Positions 59,628-64,000 of a stretch of DNA of 64,000 nucleotides are shown here, piece after piece; positions within the stretch are counted from its first letter, which is position 1, and every line of letters starts with the position of its first letter. Location: contig LUCM01007409.1 of assembly GCA_008360955.1 (NCBI GenBank), positions 52,167-116,166 of the forward strand, in the 5' to 3' direction. The position numbers and the translations under genes were made by a program. The notes under the pieces are model-generated. The model made no database searches. It was not told where the DNA came from and saw only the letters and a program-made list of their open reading frames with translations. This DNA is from Fasciolopsis buskii (taxonomy: Eukaryota; Platyhelminthes; Trematoda; Plagiorchiida; Fasciolidae).

Positions 59628-61042
59628 CTGTAATGGAAGAGTAAATGTGACTTTAGGGAGACAATTCTGACGACAAGGTTGTAATGGCTCGGAACTCTCT
59701 GTACAATTCATGAGAACAAAAAGAAACACTGACGTTACAACAATGTGACAGTCTAATATGTCGATTTTTATGCAACGTCTTCTGTTCAAATCTAAAGCGA
59801 ACAGAATGGGACATGCATAGCTAATGCATTTCAATAAAACCAACCGCAGTTTGTTCCTCTGCTCATCTGAACTCTGTTGCATTTTTTTCTGTTGAGCAGA
59901 ATAGAACCATACTTATGATTGTTAGATTAAAGAGTGAATATTTTGTTAGTTATGTTCTCGCTTGGGATAAAAGTGTCAATAGGCATCTTTGGTAGTACTA
60001 AAACTTTTCCTATCTGAACGGTTCTGTTTGGATTGCATCGACTCGCACAAAGGAACCGGATCAAATGTTCGACCAGCTCTCGAAAGTGTCAAACTCCAAA
60101 CTGAGTAAGTTGATAATCAACTATGTGGAACAACTAATTGCTAAACATTCTTAAGGTCGTTTACTGAATTTTGTATATTGTCCGAAAAGATGGAACAGAC
60201 CAGAATGGGAAATATTTTAACGTCAAATAATTGCTTGTAATCAGTCAGTTAGGACGATAACAGAAAAAACGCCATGTAATATGAGAGTCATTCGTACAGT
60301 ACGGTTACCTTGACTTCTCTGAAGGTAACAGAGTTTGATAAATGTATCCACAAAGTACAGGGCCGCCATATGTCACGTTTCATATATATGTTAATACGAA
60401 TTTGTGCCGCTCAAACCTGAAAAATAACACTTACCTTGTGGTTTTCACACGCTGACCTGTTTGACCATGTAGTTGTGTATTCGGTGAGCCATGAAACAAT
60501 GAAAAATGTTTTTTTCTGCATAATGTAAGAGATCCGCGTACACGACTTCATCCACATCTATTCCTATATCCTACTAAACTTTCCAGCTATATTGCTTTGA
60601 TCACTGGCTACTGATTTCAGGGAGTAACGAAACAAACGTCAAATCCTATGTCTCCAACCGAATGTCAAGCAGGAACAAGATAGATGATATTTTGTCCATA
60701 CAGAAGTGATAGGCTTAAGTAGGATAGTGAATGATTTTCGGCTCTGTCAACACTGACGTGATTAATAAACGTTTGCAAATCGGTATAGCATGCGAAGGTG
60801 AACCTCGGCAAACCGGACATAAGCAGAACCTACGTTGGCATTAGACGCAGATCCCATTGTGGTATTGTAGTTACGGGTATGAATTACTGTTAATTTACTG
60901 ATAATTATCAATTCAAACAAACTGTTCAGGTCGCAAAAACTTGACTATCTTACATCAATGGACAACATTTTGTTGAGTATGTAAATTAAGCAACGGGAAA
61001 TGTGTCAGACAATGATAAAGGCTGATAGTGCTAAGGCCAAAC
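59628..61042. other. DYNC2H1 intron
   Basis: 1415 bp. The minus-strand ORF read-through at 59628-59882 is only intron sequence fused to the exon. No element recognised. Confidence 0.75.
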
Positions 61043-61378
61043 CTGATTTTTCCAACGAGCATGTTCTCCTTCCAATTCGCCAACCAGGGCCTCCGCAGAA
61101 GCCAAAGTCTCCTTAGCACGATCCAATTCTGCTCTGAGTCGAGTAGCTTCTGAGGTATGCTGTTCGAAAACCGCTCTCAGTTGGGCCACTTTGGAATCTA
61201 CTCCGGCCAAATCTTCGGCCAATCGAGTCAATGCGGTCTCAGTTTGGGCAAGTGAACTGCGTAGTTGAGCCTGTTCAGCCTCAAGTGGACCAATGCGTTC
61301 TAGCACGACTGCATATTGAACATTGGCACGCACCCATGTAGCAAGTGGAGCAGCAGCCACAGACGCTCTTCTGGCAAT
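61043..61378 (-). CDS. DYNC2H1: DYNC2H1 exon, second stalk coiled coil (visible residues 134-245)
   Basis: It is bounded by TTCTCTAG (acceptor, 61379-61386) and CAG/GTTTGG (donor at 61042), 112 codons in phase 0. It reads IARRASVAAAPLATWVRANV, QYAVVLERIGPLEAEQA, then a long heptad-patterned Leu/Ala/Glu/Arg stretch and ELEGEHARWKNQ. The A-x-x-A-A-P-L-A-x-W-V-[RK]-A-N-[IV]-x-Y segment is the last helix of the microtubule-binding domain; the remainder is the returning coiled coil of the stalk. Confidence 0.95.
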
Positions 61379-62767
61379 CTAGAGAACACAACAAATGACC
61401 ACAAAAACCCGTACTAATTATCAGCTGTCAAAACAACCGCTTCTCAAGATGCACTTGATTTTGGCGTGTTCGGTGTCGCTCAAGGCCTAGGAATTTAGGC
61501 GAAAATAGCAAGACGTCCAAGTTAGAAAAATGGCTTGCCAGCCTCAAGGTCAAAATTGAGAGTATGCGCATTACTCTGCAGTGTGTAGTACCAAACGAAC
61601 ATTCACCTTAGAATAAATAGGCTGTCGCAGTTTTCATTTCCTTTTTCCCACTGAAACTATGTCTAAAGGTCGAACCCACTTTTTCTTCTCTGACGATGTT
61701 CGTCACAAGAGCAGAACACTGCAAATGATCTATTGTATTTTCTTAAAACCAGAGGTCTCTGAGACACAAAATGTCTGAACCAGAGATAAATGGAATTCCA
61801 CTGATGGACAACATATCGAGCTAGTCTCAGGATCTAAGAATGAATCCGATCTGATTCTTCCACATTCCGGGTTTCAGAAATCAGGATCCATTCTTCTTCT
61901 AGCTGGCCTATTAGGTCGGTTAGATGTCATTGATCATCGAGACACTCTTGTAACGAAAAATTGCATTTCTCAAATTTAGCTGGAGCCGATAACCACAAAA
62001 TTTGTGATAATTTGATCCGCGAACATGTGAAATTCGCTACACTCATGCTTTCTCTCATCGCCAAATTTGGCACGTAAATGTATTAGAATTTTGCATTAAC
62101 ATTGTATCCGGAAGGTGCAAAATGTGTTTCTTTTTAACTCATCTCTCCACGGAATGATGAAAACAAACACCCACTGTTTTAATGCAGCTGTTTTCAGTAT
62201 CATACCGTCCTCATCATTACCGTTTTTTGGTGATTGCGGTAACCGGCTGCGTGCCGAAGTCAACATCTCACATTAAACGTGATCATATAAAAAGCGAATA
62301 AAATGAGTTTATTTAAGCTGACTGTGTTGAACATTGGCTGACCTAGATGAAACTGGCATATATCCAAGAAGAATTTTTCGACATTTACGCGTGTATTAGG
62401 TCTTTCTAATGGGCACTTTGTATTTCAGCTCCCGTCATGAAGTAATCATGTCACGAGCTATGATTCCAGTGTATCCCAAGGAAACCATTGATTTTCCCCC
62501 GGTCGAAACTCCATCCTTCCATCGTTTCTGCATCCGTGGGCCCAAAATTCCAACCATTTTGTTTGAATGGTGTACACAGGCACGAGAATCTCACATCTGT
62601 TTTGTGCTCATTTAAATAACATTGCCTAAAACTGGTGGTCTGTGTGAGGCTTGTTAAAATGAAAAATTTTCCGTCCAGAGCAGGAAAGTAGTTGTTAGTC
62701 CTAGTTGTAAACCACAAAGTTTATTTATCATATGCATGACAAGATAAAGATTAGCATAGCCATTAAC
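61379..62767. other. DYNC2H1 intron
   Basis: 1389 bp. No element recognised; the ORF 62409-62615 has no recognisable motif. Confidence 0.75.
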
Positions 62768-63166
62768 CTTAGGATCGAACGAGTCTTCGTTTTTAGCCAA
62801 TAGTCTTTCAACGCTGGATCGAATTTCCGGACTGATTTTTCGCGCATCGAAGTTTAATATCTCCTCTTGCACACCTCGTTTCGCGAGGAATCCACGCATA
62901 CTGACCCAAGATGTGTCCCGAACTCCCATCAGCAGAAGAACACCTTCTAAAATGTCACGAATAGCATCTGGCGGGGCACGTAGGGCACGGATCTCGGACA
63001 ATGCTTCCGGACGAATACTCCCCACTGCCGCCCGTGCCTGTTGTACCAGAGGTTCGATTTCAGCTAACTCGGAATCGATCGAGGCTTTTCGTCGCTCCAG
63101 ATTCTTGGATTCTTCAGATACTCGAGCACGAAGCAGCTCCATCTCTGTGCGTTGTTCTGCGGCGCC
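62768..63166 (-). CDS. DYNC2H1: DYNC2H1 exon, stalk coil 1 end and microtubule-binding domain (visible residues 1-133)
   Basis: It is bounded by AATTTTAG (acceptor, 63167-63174) and AAG/GTTAAT (donor at 62767), 133 codons in phase 0. It reads [20 protein letters not shown], a coiled-coil run with [20 protein letters not shown], then [40 protein letters not shown] and [20 protein letters not shown]. In dyneins the S-E-I-[RK]-[SA]-[LM]-[RK]-x-P-P segment opens the globular microtubule-binding domain at the stalk tip. W-V-S-M-x-x-F-L-A-K-R-G-V is characteristic of dynein-2. Preceding exons are not in the window. Confidence 0.96.
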
Positions 63167-64000
63167 CTAAAATTAGAAGAAAAAGGAATCAATGTCTGCA
63201 GACTACATTTAGTTTAGTTTTAGACAACGGGTGAGCGTTACAAGTAGCTTAGACCCATTTCCGTTATTCCTTTAGATTTCAGCGCAAATTAAAACTACTG
63301 GAAACGGAAAATGAGGCACGGCACATAACATAAAAAGAGACAGTTACATGTAGCAAACCAGTATTTCAGTATGCTAACACCCAAATCTTCGACAAACGTG
63401 ACTGGTGAATACGCGATTACCGTTCTGCTTTTGTTCAGTCAAAGTTGGTTCAATTATGTCTGGCGATCTCCTTCCAGTTAAAAAAAATCTGAGACCTACA
63501 CAGAAATTTTTTACCTGTGTTCGTTACCTGTGTGTCTGAGTAAATTCCTCAATTAGAGGATATCAGCCATCTTCTCAAAGAAAACCTTTTAATTACTCGA
63601 ATGTATGGGGTGAAAGGGACGCAGCGAGTGTCAAGCTGACATTCGCTTCCTATTCCACTGAGGTTACAAGTAAGGAAAAGTCGACGGAAAAATTAACAAC
63701 TGAGGATAAGGTTCGTGATTCGCACCGGTCTATCGCTCCGTATTTCCATTCATAGATAAGAACGATACAGTTGCCATGAGTTAAGTCAGTTTTTACAAGC
63801 GCTAAGACTAATACGCTCCGACGATGATTGGAACTTTATAGCATGAGGCATGAGATTAAAAGTCAGACAAATCACCACGAGAAGGGAAGATTTCGAATGC
63901 AAGAACGTTGCTGAACAAGACATTTGTTTAGTTTGTTTAATGCCTCCAACTATTTCAATATGAGGCCTCGTTAACCTCAAACTCAATCATCCAACACGGC
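63167..64000. other. DYNC2H1 intron sequence at window edge
   Basis: I searched for the preceding exon (stalk coil 1) on the minus strand and found none. The ORF at 63786-63986 has no dynein or other recognisable motif. Confidence 0.6.

Larger units (their letters stand above)
15786..63166 (-). other. DYNC2H1: DYNC2H1 locus: cytoplasmic dynein-2 heavy chain, 3' two-fifths of the gene (19 exons)
   Basis: Nineteen minus-strand exons give 4446 coding bases, that is 1481 residues plus stop, in one unbroken frame with GT-AG introns of 87 to 7893 bp. The family protein is about 4300 residues, so this is roughly its last third, starting within the first stalk coiled coil. DYNC2H1 is the motor of the dynein-2 complex that carries intraflagellar transport trains from ciliary tip to base. 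Assignment to dynein-2, rather than axonemal or cytoplasmic dynein-1, rests on blocks such as [25 protein letters not shown]-like, VAMGQGQADLALEEL, NLHLVIGWLPILEKEIN, and the short ending WIQAGTALL. Introns carry RTE, CR1-like and SINE remnants. The 5' exons lie beyond 64000. Confidence 0.95.

Overview
This is an intron-rich, AT-rich nuclear segment of a metazoan genome, most likely a flatworm and probably a digenean trematode. I base that on split genes with GT-AG introns of about 0.1 to 8 kb, on decayed RTE-type and CR1-like non-LTR retrotransposon fragments of the kind abundant in fluke genomes, and on short tRNA-derived (SINE-like) repeats. The exact species cannot be read from the sequence. 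There are no bacterial operons, CRISPR arrays or rRNA genes.

Two real protein-coding genes lie tail to tail. On the + strand, positions 2220-9312 hold the last three exons (177 residues plus stop) of an IQCA1/DRC11-type IQ and AAA domain protein, a subunit of the axonemal nexin-dynein regulatory complex. On the - strand, positions 63166 down to 15786 hold 19 exons (1481 residues plus stop) of DYNC2H1, the cytoplasmic dynein-2 heavy chain that drives retrograde intraflagellar transport. They cover the end of the first stalk coiled coil, the microtubule-binding domain, the second stalk coil, AAA5, AAA6 and the complete C-terminus. All 19 exons join in one frame. Four short exons (54295-54393, 48759-48893, 24007-24084 and 15786-15947) lack any obvious long ORF and were found by matching family sequence and splice sites. 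The earlier exons of both genes lie outside the window.

The rest is intron and a 6.5 kb intergenic gap, both loaded with dead mobile elements. RTE fragments lie at 1-825 (+), 10598-10700 (-), 12862-14190 (+, endonuclease half) and 38700-40235 (-). CR1-like fragments lie at 19690-20400 (+, endonuclease half) and 37070-38455 (+, reverse transcriptase half). A SINE family with A-box and B-box-like motifs occurs at 35015-35215 and 48385-48550, and a foldback at 35252-35410 appears to be built from two inverted pieces of it. A second repeat family carrying GTTTCGGCTACCTTGG occurs at about 36.1 kb and as an inverted pair at about 45.7-46.0 kb. Two stretches on the - strand (2441-3273 and 40308-41164) look like decayed coding sequence but I do not recognise them.

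No exciting new multi-gene system is visible. The most informative observations are the convergent ciliary gene pair, the lesions shared by two RTE copies, the SINE foldback cluster, and the two unrecognised coding-like stretches.
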